The notes: a model not told the origin generated them from the letters alone. DNA of 64,000 nt from Olivibacter domesticus (GCF_900109575.1 NZ_FOAF01000005.1:124001-188000); one strand, 5' to 3'; positions 28,252 to 37,584 are shown, numbered from the stretch's first letter. Made by a program: numbers and translations.

Positions 28252-28953
28252 ATGTTTTTATTACAAGTAACAGACACCCCAGCAGCATTGGATACGATGC
28301 TTACGCAAGCTGGACCATCTACAGCACCAATCGACGAATTAAGTTTACTGGACTTACTCATTAAAGGGGGATGGGTAATGCTACCAATTGCTCTCTTAGC
28401 TTTTTTAGGCTTAGTTATATTTATAGAAAGGTATTTAACAATTAAAAAAGCTTCCCGATACGACTCTAATCTCATGATTCAGGTAAAACAGAACATCATG
28501 TCGGGAAGACTAGAGGCCGCTTTGGCACTATGCCGTAACAGTAACGGTCCTTTAGGCAGAATGCTTCAAAAAGGACTTACCCGTATTGGAAGACCCATCA
28601 AAGATATAGAGGGTGCTATAGAGAACGTAGGTAAGTTAGAAGTTTCTAAGCTGGAAAAAAACATTAATGTGTTAGGCATTATTGCAGGTATAGCACCGAT
28701 GTTAGGGTTTGTTGGTACAATCATTGGGGTTATTACAATTTTCCATGAGGTGTCTTTAAAGGGAGTGATAGAAATAGGCACTGTTTCGGGAGGTTTATAC
28801 ACAAAGATGGTTACTTCAGCATCAGGTTTGATTATTGGTATTATAGCCTACGTCGGGTATCATATTCTTAATATGATGGTAGATCGACTCATATTACGTA
28901 TGGAGACAGATGCAATAGAGTTTATTGATCTTTTAGAAGAGCCTGGCAGCTAG
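28252..28953 (+). CDS. MotA/TolQ/ExbB proton-channel family protein
   Basis: A 233-aa inner-membrane protein with three membrane segments: about 38-58, a second in GIIAGIAPMLGFVGTIIGVITIF and a third in SASGLIIGIIAYVGYHILNMM. The last two line the proton path in TolQ/ExbB pentamers. The long N-terminal extension (about 30 residues, QVTDTPAALDTMLTQAG) is periplasmic. It drives the ExbD and TonB-like partners encoded directly downstream. Whether it serves a Tol-like or TonB-like task cannot be told from the motif alone; the neighbours suggest envelope constriction or outer-membrane work. Confidence 0.93.
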   Translation: MFLLQVTDTPAALDTMLTQAGPSTAPIDELSLLDLLIKGGWVMLPIALLAFLGLVIFIERYLTIKKASRYDSNLMIQVKQNIMSGRLEAALALCRNSNGPLGRMLQKGLTRIGRPIKDIEGAIENVGKLEVSKLEKNINVLGIIAGIAPMLGFVGTIIGVITIFHEVSLKGVIEIGTVSGGLYTKMVTSASGLIIGIIAYVGYHILNMMVDRLILRMETDAIEFIDLLEEPGS

Positions 28954-28984
28954 TTATCAATAGCATCGTATAAATGATTTTCAA

Positions 28985-29395
28985 ATGAATTTAAGAAAAA
29001 AACATAATAGACCAGCAGCAGAGGTTCACACTTCTGCCCTGAATGACATCATGTTCTTCTTGCTGTTGTTTTTCTTATTGGCTTCTGCTGTTGCAAATCC
29101 TCAAGTAGTGAAATTATTACTTCCAAGATCCCAGTCAGGAGAACAATCAGTAGCGAAACGTACAATAAGCTTGTCAATTAACAAAGATTTGCAGTACTTT
29201 GTAGAAAAACAGCAAGTACCTCTAGACCAGTTAATGCCCACTTTACAGACTTATGTACAAGAAGGGCAGGAGTTAACAGTTCTTTTATACGTAGATAGAA
29301 CTGTTGCCATAGAAGATGTAATTGAAGTGATGGACGTTGCCAATAAGTTAAAGATTAAACTGGTATTGGCTACGGAACCAAAGGAGAAGAATTAG
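28985..29395 (+). CDS. ExbD/TolR family protein
   Basis: A 136-aa protein with a short basic cytoplasmic N-terminus, one membrane helix (about 22-39) beginning with the essential aspartate Asp21 (ALNDIMFFLLLFFLL), and a periplasmic domain with the TolR-like fold (VLLYVDRTVAIEDVIEVMDVANKLKIKLVLAT). With the ExbB homologue it forms a proton-driven stator. It is 31 bp after exbB and 26 bp before the TonB-like gene, so all three are one functional unit. Confidence 0.93.
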   Translation: MNLRKKHNRPAAEVHTSALNDIMFFLLLFFLLASAVANPQVVKLLLPRSQSGEQSVAKRTISLSINKDLQYFVEKQQVPLDQLMPTLQTYVQEGQELTVLLYVDRTVAIEDVIEVMDVANKLKIKLVLATEPKEKN

Positions 29396-29421
29396 AAATT
29401 AATAATCGGAGAGAGAGATAA

Positions 29422-30240
29422 ATGAATCATCAGCATAAGCAAGAAAACAACTACCCGAAGGCGTTTGCCATTTCAGGGGGAGTATTTGCAGCACTCCTAC
29501 TGATGAGTTTTTTCTGGATGTTGAGCCAGCCCGTAACAGAATTTGGAATGGGAGGACTAATCGTAAACTATGGCACAACAGATGAAGGGATGGGCGACGA
29601 TTATATGAGCTTAGATGAGCCATCAATGGACCCAAATGCCAATAAAACCCGTCCAGATAAGGTTATTCCAAATGAAGAACCTACACCGGTTGTTTCACAG
29701 CAAACAAGTGACAAAACAGTCGTTACGCAAGATGTTGAGGATGCGCCGGAAGTGGTGACGAAAGAAAAAGTAAAGCCTAGCTCAAATACTCCAACGGTTA
29801 CACCTGAAAAAAAAGAAAGTAAACCAACCGTTAATCCGAATGCCCTTTATACGGGAAAAAAAAATAAGGGTGCAGGTATTGGTGATGGCACCGGAACAAA
29901 ACCAGGAAATCAAGGAAGCGAATTAGGTAATAATATGGCTGCCAATTATGGCGAAGGTGGTTCAGGTAATGGCTTGGTAGGCTTACCTAATAGAACCTTT
30001 GCTGTGCGACCGCAGATAGAAGACAAGGGCCAACTTTCAGGCCGTGTAGCAGTAGAAATTACCGTGGATAAAAATGGTGTTGTAACCCGGGCTAGAGCCG
30101 GAGCAAAAGGCACAACCTTATCAGATGCTACACTATGGGAAAAATGTGAAGCTGCGGTAAGAAATGCCCGCTTAAATGCTACCGACGGTGGGCCAGATCT
30201 TCAATCGGGTATCGTCGTATTTAACTTTAAAGTGAAGTAA
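29422..30240 (+). CDS. TonB/TolA-like energy transducer
   Basis: A 272-aa protein: cytoplasmic start, one membrane helix (about 13-32), a periplasmic linker rich in Pro, Thr, Lys and Gly (about 60-190), and a C-terminal TonB-like domain (LSGRVAVEITVDKNGVVTRARAG...IVVFNFKVK). The linker suits a protein that reaches across the periplasm. The C-domain lacks the usual Pro-X-YP segment of receptor-dedicated TonBs, so it may be closer to TolA or AgmX-type transducers; this is my reading and needs a profile search. It is the last envelope gene before folC. Confidence 0.88.
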   Translation: MNHQHKQENNYPKAFAISGGVFAALLLMSFFWMLSQPVTEFGMGGLIVNYGTTDEGMGDDYMSLDEPSMDPNANKTRPDKVIPNEEPTPVVSQQTSDKTVVTQDVEDAPEVVTKEKVKPSSNTPTVTPEKKESKPTVNPNALYTGKKNKGAGIGDGTGTKPGNQGSELGNNMAANYGEGGSGNGLVGLPNRTFAVRPQIEDKGQLSGRVAVEITVDKNGVVTRARAGAKGTTLSDATLWEKCEAAVRNARLNATDGGPDLQSGIVVFNFKVK

Positions 30241-30260
30241 ACAGCTGAGCATTAAACTTC

Positions 30261-31568
30261 ATGAATTACATCGAGGTAATTGATTATTTATATAGCCGTT
30301 TGCCAATGTTTACGCGCGACGGCTCTTCTGCTTTCAAAAAAGATCTAACGAATATCCGAAAATTTTGCGAAGCCTTAGAGAACCCTCAACAAGACTTTAA
30401 GGCTATTCACATTGCTGGGACAAATGGAAAAGGAAGTACGTCGCATATGCTAGCAGCCGTATTACAATCCGCCGGCTATAAAACAGGCTTATATACCTCA
30501 CCTCACCTGCTCGATTTCCGCGAACGGATAAAAGTAAATGGTGAAATGATTCCCCAGCAAGTTGTGGTAGATTTTGTAAAGCGGCATAAATCATTGATAG
30601 AAGAAATAAGACCCTCGTTTTTTGAAGTCACCGTAGCAATTGCCTTTTATTATTTCTCTGTCTCAAAAGTAGATGTCGCGATTATTGAGACTGGACTGGG
30701 AGGTCGTCTTGATTCCACGAATATCATCCAGCCTGTACTGTCGGTCATTACAAATATTGGCTTCGATCATATGAATATGCTAGGTAATACGCTCACTGAA
30801 ATCGCTCATGAGAAAGCCGGTATTATTAAAGCAAACACACCTATCATTATAAGCGAACGCCAATCTAAAATAGATACTGTTTTTACAGAATACGCACACC
30901 GACTACATGCACCTATAACCTTTGCTAGCGATCAATGGTCTATACGCTCAGTCGAACTTCATCCAGCAAATCAGCAAATAGAGGTCTTATCCAATACGAA
31001 CTTGAATGATCAACTTGTTCTATCATTGGATCTCAAAGGAAGCTATCAGCAAAAAAATGTTTTAGGCGTACTCACCGCAATACATCAACTGAATCAATTA
31101 GGTTTTAACGTCGACCAACAGACACTTATCAAAAGTTTAGCTTCCGTTCAGCAACTTACAGGTTTAATGGGGCGCTGGCAAACATTATCTTCCAATCCAC
31201 TTACCATTTGTGATACCGGGCACAATGAAGATGGCTGGCAGGAAGTCCTTAACAACATTCAATTAACAGCATTTAACAACCTACATATGGTAATCGGTGT
31301 GATGCGGGATAAGGATCTTGATCATATGCTTACATTACTGCCTAAAAATGCCACATATTATTACTGTAGCCCACCCTTTGAAAGAGCTTTACCTGCTGAT
31401 GAATTACAGGTTGCTGCACGCAATTTCGGCTTAACTGGTAGTGCTTATGACAATGTAATACAAGCCATAAAAGACGCACAAATGAATGCAGCTCATCATG
31501 ACCTAATCTTTATTGGCGGTAGTACATTTGTAGTAGCAGAAGCTTTACCTTTATTTATAACAAAGTAA
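30261..31568 (+). CDS. folC: Dihydrofolate/folylpolyglutamate synthase
   Basis: FolC adds glutamate to dihydropteroate and to folates, using ATP, in the cytosol. The 435-aa protein belongs to the Mur ligase superfamily, with P-loop GTNGKGSTSHM (about residues 52-62), the metal/substrate motif FFEVTVAIAFYYF and IIETGLGGRLDSTN. It begins 20 bp after the TonB-like stop and is probably co-transcribed, although its metabolism has no evident link to the envelope cluster. Its 3' end carries a terminator stem in its final codons. Confidence 0.95.
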   Translation: MNYIEVIDYLYSRLPMFTRDGSSAFKKDLTNIRKFCEALENPQQDFKAIHIAGTNGKGSTSHMLAAVLQSAGYKTGLYTSPHLLDFRERIKVNGEMIPQQVVVDFVKRHKSLIEEIRPSFFEVTVAIAFYYFSVSKVDVAIIETGLGGRLDSTNIIQPVLSVITNIGFDHMNMLGNTLTEIAHEKAGIIKANTPIIISERQSKIDTVFTEYAHRLHAPITFASDQWSIRSVELHPANQQIEVLSNTNLNDQLVLSLDLKGSYQQKNVLGVLTAIHQLNQLGFNVDQQTLIKSLASVQQLTGLMGRWQTLSSNPLTICDTGHNEDGWQEVLNNIQLTAFNNLHMVIGVMRDKDLDHMLTLLPKNATYYYCSPPFERALPADELQVAARNFGLTGSAYDNVIQAIKDAQMNAAHHDLIFIGGSTFVVAEALPLFITK

Positions 31569-31600
31569 AGGTAGAGCTTCTGTTATTTATTTTTATTTCT
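31538..31600 (+). terminator. folC terminator overlapping the end of the gene
   Basis: The 16-base arm at 31538-31553 (AGAAGCTTTACCTTTA) pairs with 31566-31581 with one G-U wobble around a 12-base loop, then a T-rich tract. The left arm is coding sequence and the folC stop codon starts the right arm. The stem also faces the end of the convergent GH92 gene. Confidence 0.85.
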
Positions 31601-33878
31601 CTCTAGATAAAGAATAAGGTAAGTCATTCTCCGTTACTCCACGAGTTTTGTTAGGCTGGTTGTTCATATCAAAGTCAACCACTACACCGTTAATTAATTC
31701 GCTGTGTTTAAAATAACTTCTGCTGTAAGATTGGCCGTTCAACTTCACCTGATTAACATAACGATTATCCGCGCTGTTATTCGAAGCATTTAAAACGATC
31801 TCCTTCCCATTTTCCAGTTTAATTTTGGCGTATTTAAATAGTGGAGCCCCTAAGACATACTCATTGATGGCAGGAGTTACTGGGTAAAAGCCAAGGGCAG
31901 AAAACACGTACCAAGCAGACGTCTGCCCGTTGTCCTCGTCCCCACAATAACCATCAGGTGTAGGAAGATACATTCTATTCATGGTCTCGCGTACCCAATA
32001 TTGAGTTTTCCAAGGTTCATTAGCATAATTATATAAATAAATCATGTGCTGAATAGGTTGATTCCCATGCGCATATTGCCCCATATTGGCAATCTGCATT
32101 TCACGTATCTCATGGATTACTTGTCCATAGTAACTATCATCAAAAACTGGCGCAAGTGTAAATACTGAATCCAATTTAGTTACAAATGATTCTTTACCTC
32201 CCATTAGGTCCATGAGTCCTTGTACATCATGAAAGACAGACCAAGTATAATGCCAGCTATTTCCTTCCGTAAAGGCATCTCCCCATTTAAACGGATTAAA
32301 AGGTTTTTGGAAGTTTCCATCCTTGTTTTTGCCTCGCATTAACCCCGTCTCTTTATCAAAAAGATGCTTGTAATTCATGCTCCGCTTACGGTATAATTCA
32401 ATTTCTTTTTTAGGCTTATTTAGTTTTTTAGCTAATTGATAAATAGCAAAATCATCGTAAGCATATTCTAGTGTTCTTGCCGCATTTTCATTTATGTCGA
32501 CATCGTATGGCACATAACCCAGTTTCTTATAAAACTCTGCTCCTGCCCTACCAACAGCGGTTAATGGCCCGGCATTATTGGCTCCATGCAATAATGCTTC
32601 GTACAGTGTCTCGATATCGTATCCTCTAAGCCCCTTCATATATGCATCTGCAACGACAGATGCTGAGTTATTTCCCACCATTACACTGCGCAAGCCCGGA
32701 CTTGCCCATTCAGGCAACCATCCGCTTTCTTTATAGGCATTTGCAAGCCCCTCCTGCATCTGAACATTTACCTCTGGATAAACAAGGTTAAGAAAAGGAA
32801 ACAAACATCTAAATGTATCCCAAAATCCTGTATCAGTAAACATATAGCCCGGTAGCACTTTTCCGTTATAAGGACTATAGTGAACCACTTTTCCGTTTGC
32901 ATCGTATTCAAAAAACATTCTTGGGAAAAGTAATGTTCGATATAAATTGGAGTAAAATGTCCGAACCTGATCAATAGATCCACCACCTACTTCCACTTTA
33001 CTCAATGCTTTATTCCAAACTGCTTTCCCCTCATTCTTCAAAGCATCAAAGTCTTTGTTGCCAATCTCATTCAAATTAAGCAACGCTTGTTCGTGACTGA
33101 TAAAGGAAGAAGAAACCCTAATATTAACCTGCTCTCCAGCTTTTGTGAGCTTAAAACCCACAACAGCACCAACATGATCATCAGTTAATTCCAACGCATT
33201 ATCTTTCAATTGATCTCCGCTAAAGCCCGCCACACTGCTAAAGGGTTTATCAAATTCTAAAACGAAATAGTTTTTAAAATTTTCAGGTACACCTCCACTA
33301 TTTTTTGTAGAATATCCAATAATTTTATTTTCGTTAGGAAGAATTTTTACATAAGAACCTTTATCAAAAGCGTCGATTACGATATAGGCGCTGTCTGTTT
33401 TTGGGAAAGACACGCGGAATCGCGCGGCTCGCTCAGTAGGTGTGATCTCTGTCTTTACATCATGATCGGCCAGGTAAACGCTGTAATAATACGGTGTTGC
33501 AATTTCCGCCTTGTGAGAAAACCAGCTGGCCCTATCATCTTCTTTAAATTTAACGGCTCCCGTAATGGGCATAATGGAAAATTGTCCGTAGTCATTCATC
33601 CACGGCGAGGGTTGATGTGTCTGTTTAAAGCCACGTATTTTATCGGCATCATAACGGTACATCCAACCATCGCCCATCTTACCCGTTTGTGGCGACCAAA
33701 AATTCATGCCCCAAGGTAATGCGATCGCTGGATAAGTATTTCCCGTTGAGAGACTTGGTTTAGACAAGGTGCCTACCAAGGTATTTACATAGTCGACCGG
33801 ACTGGATACGTTTTTAATTTCCTGTCCACAAAGCGTGGTAAAAAGAAAGAAAGAACATAAAGAAAGTAGCGTCTTCAT
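31593..33878 (-). CDS. GH92-family alpha-mannosidase
   Basis: A 761-aa exported glycosidase. After the signal peptide (MKTLLSLCSFFLFTTLCGQ) the N-terminal beta-sandwich domain (VDYVNTLVGTLSKPSLSTGN, PSPWMNDYGQFSIMP) leads into the (alpha/alpha)6 catalytic domain with EGNSWHYTWSVFHDVQGLM and GYCGDEDNGQTSAWYVFSALG, both hallmark GH92 segments. The family cleaves alpha-1,2-, 1,3-, 1,4- or 1,6-mannosides, often from glycoproteins, with Ca2+; the linkage here cannot be told. It follows the outer-membrane receptor gene by 123 bp in the same direction. No SusD or sugar-specific regulator is present, so this is not a classical polysaccharide utilisation locus. Confidence 0.93.
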   Translation of the reverse strand: MKTLLSLCSFFLFTTLCGQEIKNVSSPVDYVNTLVGTLSKPSLSTGNTYPAIALPWGMNFWSPQTGKMGDGWMYRYDADKIRGFKQTHQPSPWMNDYGQFSIMPITGAVKFKEDDRASWFSHKAEIATPYYYSVYLADHDVKTEITPTERAARFRVSFPKTDSAYIVIDAFDKGSYVKILPNENKIIGYSTKNSGGVPENFKNYFVLEFDKPFSSVAGFSGDQLKDNALELTDDHVGAVVGFKLTKAGEQVNIRVSSSFISHEQALLNLNEIGNKDFDALKNEGKAVWNKALSKVEVGGGSIDQVRTFYSNLYRTLLFPRMFFEYDANGKVVHYSPYNGKVLPGYMFTDTGFWDTFRCLFPFLNLVYPEVNVQMQEGLANAYKESGWLPEWASPGLRSVMVGNNSASVVADAYMKGLRGYDIETLYEALLHGANNAGPLTAVGRAGAEFYKKLGYVPYDVDINENAARTLEYAYDDFAIYQLAKKLNKPKKEIELYRKRSMNYKHLFDKETGLMRGKNKDGNFQKPFNPFKWGDAFTEGNSWHYTWSVFHDVQGLMDLMGGKESFVTKLDSVFTLAPVFDDSYYGQVIHEIREMQIANMGQYAHGNQPIQHMIYLYNYANEPWKTQYWVRETMNRMYLPTPDGYCGDEDNGQTSAWYVFSALGFYPVTPAINEYVLGAPLFKYAKIKLENGKEIVLNASNNSADNRYVNQVKLNGQSYSRSYFKHSELINGVVVDFDMNNQPNKTRGVTENDLPYSLSREK

Positions 33879-34001
33879 CAGATTGTAGTTTTTTTAAGAA
33901 GGTTCACAATGTATATAAAATGCTAATATATAGAAAAGAAATGAATTGCTAAAACGTTAAAGCAATTCTAATAAATGAATTTAAAATGTTCGAAAGTCCT
34001 T

Positions 34002-36734
34002 TTAAATTTTCGATGAGAATTTTTGTAATCTAATATTGAGTGAAATTAAAAAGTATCTTGCCAATCGATTATTTCTCATATCGAAAATATCGTTTCCAAC
34101 GATCTCTCTTCGTACACCGGTATTTTTATTGAACAAATCAAAGCCCTGCAACCTGATTGCCATCATGTCATTTTGTAGAAAAGATTTTTCGACATAAACA
34201 TTCAATATAGTTGGATTCGCATTTATATAATTGCTATAACCAGCATTAATCCGTTGGGAAAAATCTACACTTAATATCCATTTTTTGGGCAGATAGCCCT
34301 TCCCTCCAAAACCCAAGCTGAAGGTATTTGCGCTCGCGTCGATAAACGAAGGGATGTTGTATTTTATTTTATTAACCGTATAACTACTTCTCAAATCTGC
34401 TTCTAAAAGATCTTCGATTTGAAAATTCATCTGTACATTTTGCGTAAAAACCATGTTTCTCCCTACATTTCTTACACTATTAATATAGGTCAAATTATTA
34501 GTGTAGTCTGCAGATCCGTTAAGATTAAGTGTAAGAATTCGTCCTGCCACTGGCGTACTATAATGGTAAAAACCTCTTAAATCGTAGAACCCATTGGCGT
34601 TTAAAAACTCTGTTGCCTGTATTGTGCTGTTTGGTGTACTTATTCTGTTTGTTACAACCTTATCCTGTACATGCGTAAAAGAAAAATTGGTAAATAATGA
34701 GCTTCCGCTTTGAATACTAAAATGTCTGTATTGCAGGCTCAGCATATTCATAAATTCCGGCTTTAAATTTGCATTACCCACTACAACGTATTGTGGATTA
34801 GACACATCTCTTACAGGTTGTATTTGCGTAAATGCCGGTTGATTGTTTTGACCTCGATAATTTAAAGAAAGGCTGCTCGTCTTATTTATATTATATTGCA
34901 TTTTAGCACTTGGTACAAAATTTAAATTATTTATATGCGTAACCACATCTCTTGAGGGTGTTTTACCATCCAACTTTGTAGGCTGTAATGCAAAACCAAG
35001 TGTATATTTCAGTTTATTAATATCCCCCTGATAATTTATACCAAATTGATGTGTTTGAAATAAATAGTCATAATCAATACTCAAAGAATCGATAAGCGTC
35101 TCGTTGAGAGAAAGTGTATCTACATCAAAAGTGTTTCTTGCATTTGCGATAGAATTTGTTTCGTATTGATAATTAAACTCAAGGTAACTCCGTTTAGTTA
35201 CAGGTTCTGTATAAGACATTCCAAATAAAAATGTTCGATTATAGCTAAAGTTGTTTACCTTTTGCTTAAATACATCGTAATTTTTGTTCGGAGAATTGGC
35301 ATTGGAATCCAAACTCGCAGTTAAATCCATTACATCATCGTTACGATTTCGCTTAAAATATTCTATTCTCGATGTCACATTAAAATTCCTTCCACGTTTA
35401 GGGAAACGATGATTGTAAAATAAATCTATGTCAAAATTTGGATCGGAGGTACGACCGTTTGTATTATAGATTCTATCAGTGAATGCACTTCTGCTGCTAA
35501 TCGTGCTATGGCTTTCAGATAGAAGGTCACTAGAGAGATAGGAAGCAGTAGGCGTAACCTTTAAATAATTGGCCGTGTCAATATTCGCCTCAATTGTCCA
35601 AGTTAACCTATGTTTAATATTATCGGCTTTAGATGTCACCTCATCGAGCGAGTTTATGGTGCTATTTTCATAAATACTTTGCAGTTTTGTTGTTCCCTGG
35701 GTTTGGTTTAATCGCTGCGTGTACGTATATCCACCGTAAACGGTTACACCTTTTGCAATATCGTCTCTATAATTAATGCCTATAGAGTTCGCTGTATTAA
35801 TACCATCTTCAGCATCTACCATGCTATTGAGATCTGTTCCACCTCTACCACCCGCCCCGCTCACATCACCAAAGCTAAAGAGGCTGGTATTTGTATTATT
35901 CGCAGATCCAAGCACGGAGATCTGTTTACTTCCGTTAAACTTGTTAGCAGAAAAGCTCCCAATGTATCGATTGTTTACCTTATTATCATTCATGTCCATA
36001 CCACCTCCAGCCGTAAGTTGCCCAAAAGCACCGTGATTTCGATCTTCTTTTATGGTTACATTCAGTACTTTTTCAGGTTCCGTGTTTCTAATTCCAGTGA
36101 TGTTGGCTTGATCTCCATAATCATCTATTATTTGTACATTTTCAACAATTTCGGCTGGAAGATTGCGAGTAGCTGTCAAGACATCACCATCAAAGAAGTC
36201 CTTCCCGTTTACCCTCACCCTCGTAACACGTTGTCCTTGCGCATCAATATTACCGCTTCGATCTACCTGTATACCCGGCATGAGCCTAATCATTTCTTCT
36301 AATAAAGCATTCGCCCTGACTTGATAAGCCTTTGCATTGTATTGAATAGTGTCCTGTTTTATTACGACAGGTACCACGCCGTAAATGGCAATCTCCTGGA
36401 GTTCTTGTGGTTGTTCTTTCAAATTTACTGTCACCAACTCGGTTATAGGCAAAAGCACATTCGAGGTATAATGTCTTTCGAATAGCTGAAAACCAATTAG
36501 ACTAAAGCTTAATTTAAAATCATTTGCCGCTACTGTACTGAATACAAACCGCCCATGTTCATTCGTGCTAACCATCATTGTGTCTTGCTTAGCATACAAT
36601 CTTACAGTAACACCGATAAGCGGCCTGCCCGTTGAATCCTGTACAACTCCACGCACTTCTCTTGTTTGTATCTGTCCTTTTGCTGCAACAAAAAAGAACA
36701 AAATCACTACTATACTTAACAAGATTCTGTGCAT
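34002..36734 (-). CDS. TonB-dependent-receptor-like outer-membrane protein (OMP_b-brl type)
   Basis: A 910-aa exported protein. The signal peptide MHRILLSIVVILFFFVAAKG is followed by a carboxypeptidase-regulatory-like beta domain (TREVRGVVQDSTGRPLIGVTV, about 25-105), a plug-like domain (about 125-235, with MPGIQVDRSGNIDAQGQRV and IETVQ-like segments such as ENVQIIDDYGDQA) and a long outer-membrane barrel to the C-terminal FSSKI. This is the architecture of outer-membrane beta-barrel family proteins related to SusC but lacking its TonB box and SusD partner. The ATG at 36734 is used rather than a TTG two codons earlier. The ligand is unknown; the GH92 gene downstream hints at mannosides or glycoproteins. 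Confidence 0.88.
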   Translation of the reverse strand: MHRILLSIVVILFFFVAAKGQIQTREVRGVVQDSTGRPLIGVTVRLYAKQDTMMVSTNEHGRFVFSTVAANDFKLSFSLIGFQLFERHYTSNVLLPITELVTVNLKEQPQELQEIAIYGVVPVVIKQDTIQYNAKAYQVRANALLEEMIRLMPGIQVDRSGNIDAQGQRVTRVRVNGKDFFDGDVLTATRNLPAEIVENVQIIDDYGDQANITGIRNTEPEKVLNVTIKEDRNHGAFGQLTAGGGMDMNDNKVNNRYIGSFSANKFNGSKQISVLGSANNTNTSLFSFGDVSGAGGRGGTDLNSMVDAEDGINTANSIGINYRDDIAKGVTVYGGYTYTQRLNQTQGTTKLQSIYENSTINSLDEVTSKADNIKHRLTWTIEANIDTANYLKVTPTASYLSSDLLSESHSTISSRSAFTDRIYNTNGRTSDPNFDIDLFYNHRFPKRGRNFNVTSRIEYFKRNRNDDVMDLTASLDSNANSPNKNYDVFKQKVNNFSYNRTFLFGMSYTEPVTKRSYLEFNYQYETNSIANARNTFDVDTLSLNETLIDSLSIDYDYLFQTHQFGINYQGDINKLKYTLGFALQPTKLDGKTPSRDVVTHINNLNFVPSAKMQYNINKTSSLSLNYRGQNNQPAFTQIQPVRDVSNPQYVVVGNANLKPEFMNMLSLQYRHFSIQSGSSLFTNFSFTHVQDKVVTNRISTPNSTIQATEFLNANGFYDLRGFYHYSTPVAGRILTLNLNGSADYTNNLTYINSVRNVGRNMVFTQNVQMNFQIEDLLEADLRSSYTVNKIKYNIPSFIDASANTFSLGFGGKGYLPKKWILSVDFSQRINAGYSNYINANPTILNVYVEKSFLQNDMMAIRLQGFDLFNKNTGVRREIVGNDIFDMRNNRLARYFLISLNIRLQKFSSKI

Positions 36735-36865
36735 ATTCAATACAACCCTATTTTTGGCTTTAAATAAGTAACGACCAACAACCCCAAATCTTATTTAAAT
36801 TATTGATTAAGTTGATTTAAAGTCTATTTTTAGTGAAATATAGCAATTAATTATGTTTAAGCAAC

Positions 36866-36908
36866 AAAAAAAGGGTTATCAATTTTAAAAATTGATAACC
36901 CTTTTTTA
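36866..36908 (-). terminator. Ferritin terminator (long near-perfect palindrome)
   Basis: AAAAAAGGGTTATCAATTTT and its reverse complement meet around 36887, giving a stem of about 20 bp with an A-run on one side and a T-run on the other. On the minus strand it ends ferritin transcription about 45 bp past the stop. By symmetry it could also work on the plus strand. Confidence 0.88.
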
Positions 36909-36954
36909 TCTGTAAATCCAGATCTATCTCGCCTTCTAAGCAAATACGGTACGA

Positions 36955-37482
36955 CTATTCTGCGTTATAAGTAACTTTTGGAATATGCTTGTCGATTTCC
37001 CAACGGCCAGTACCTTCTTCACCAATTACATCAAACATCTCCAAAATTCTCCTTGCTACATATTCTTCCTCAATTTGTTCCGCTAAGAACCACTGGATGA
37101 ACTGAAAAGTAACAAAATCTTTCACTTTAAAGCACTTTTCAGCTATATTATTAAATTGAGCTGTCACATGCATCTCTTGCTCTAAAGCCGTCTCAAATAC
37201 ACTGCGGAAAGATTCAAAATCATTTGGTACATTGATTATTTCAGGAGATATAGCTTTGCCACCACGGTCATTGATATAATTAAAAAGTTTAAGCATGTGC
37301 CCGCGCTCTTCTTCTGCTTGTTTTGCAAAATAGCCTGCGCTAAAGTCAAAGCCTTGATCATCACACCAAGAAGACATTGCTAGATAAATAGCAGAGGAAT
37401 GTGCCTCAACCTTCACCTGATCATTTAATATTTTTTCTATTTCTTCGTTTAACGAAGTTTTTAATCTTAGTAAGTCTTTCAT
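36955..37482 (-). CDS. Ferritin (non-haem)
   Basis: A 175-aa bacterial ferritin (Ftn type) that stores iron as a mineral inside a 24-mer shell. Aligning by eye to E. coli FtnA gives ferroxidase ligands Glu26, Glu59, His62 (AEEERGHM), Glu103 (EQEMHVT) and Glu138 (AEQIEEE), so the centre looks intact. I start at the ATG at 37482, which gives the standard N-terminus MKDLLRLKTSLNEEIEK; an upstream ATG would add 18 atypical residues. It is monocistronic with a strong terminator. An 11-bp inverted repeat lies upstream of the start. Confidence 0.94.
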   Translation of the reverse strand: MKDLLRLKTSLNEEIEKILNDQVKVEAHSSAIYLAMSSWCDDQGFDFSAGYFAKQAEEERGHMLKLFNYINDRGGKAISPEIINVPNDFESFRSVFETALEQEMHVTAQFNNIAEKCFKVKDFVTFQFIQWFLAEQIEEEYVARRILEMFDVIGEEGTGRWEIDKHIPKVTYNAE

Positions 37483-37516
37483 TTGTTTATTTTTTATTTT
37501 TTTGTCCGTTGGAGCC

Positions 37517-37584
37517 TTTGATGTGAAAATAATCATATCCTTAAATGGTCAATGATTTCTTCATCATGTCAGGTTCACATCAAA
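37517..37584. promoter_or_regulatory. 11-bp inverted repeat upstream of ferritin
   Basis: TTTGATGTGAA (37517-37527) and TTCACATCAAA (37574-37584) are perfect inverted copies with 46 bp between them, upstream of the ferritin start at 37482. Such a pair could be two operator half-sites that loop or two sites for one regulator. No known binding motif is claimed. Confidence 0.4.

Noticed and set aside
31593-36734. Polysaccharide utilisation locus (GH92 plus receptor)
   Set aside because: No SusD-like lipoprotein, no hybrid two-component or ECF/anti-sigma pair, and the receptor lacks typical SusC features. It may be a small mannoside or glycoprotein module at most.
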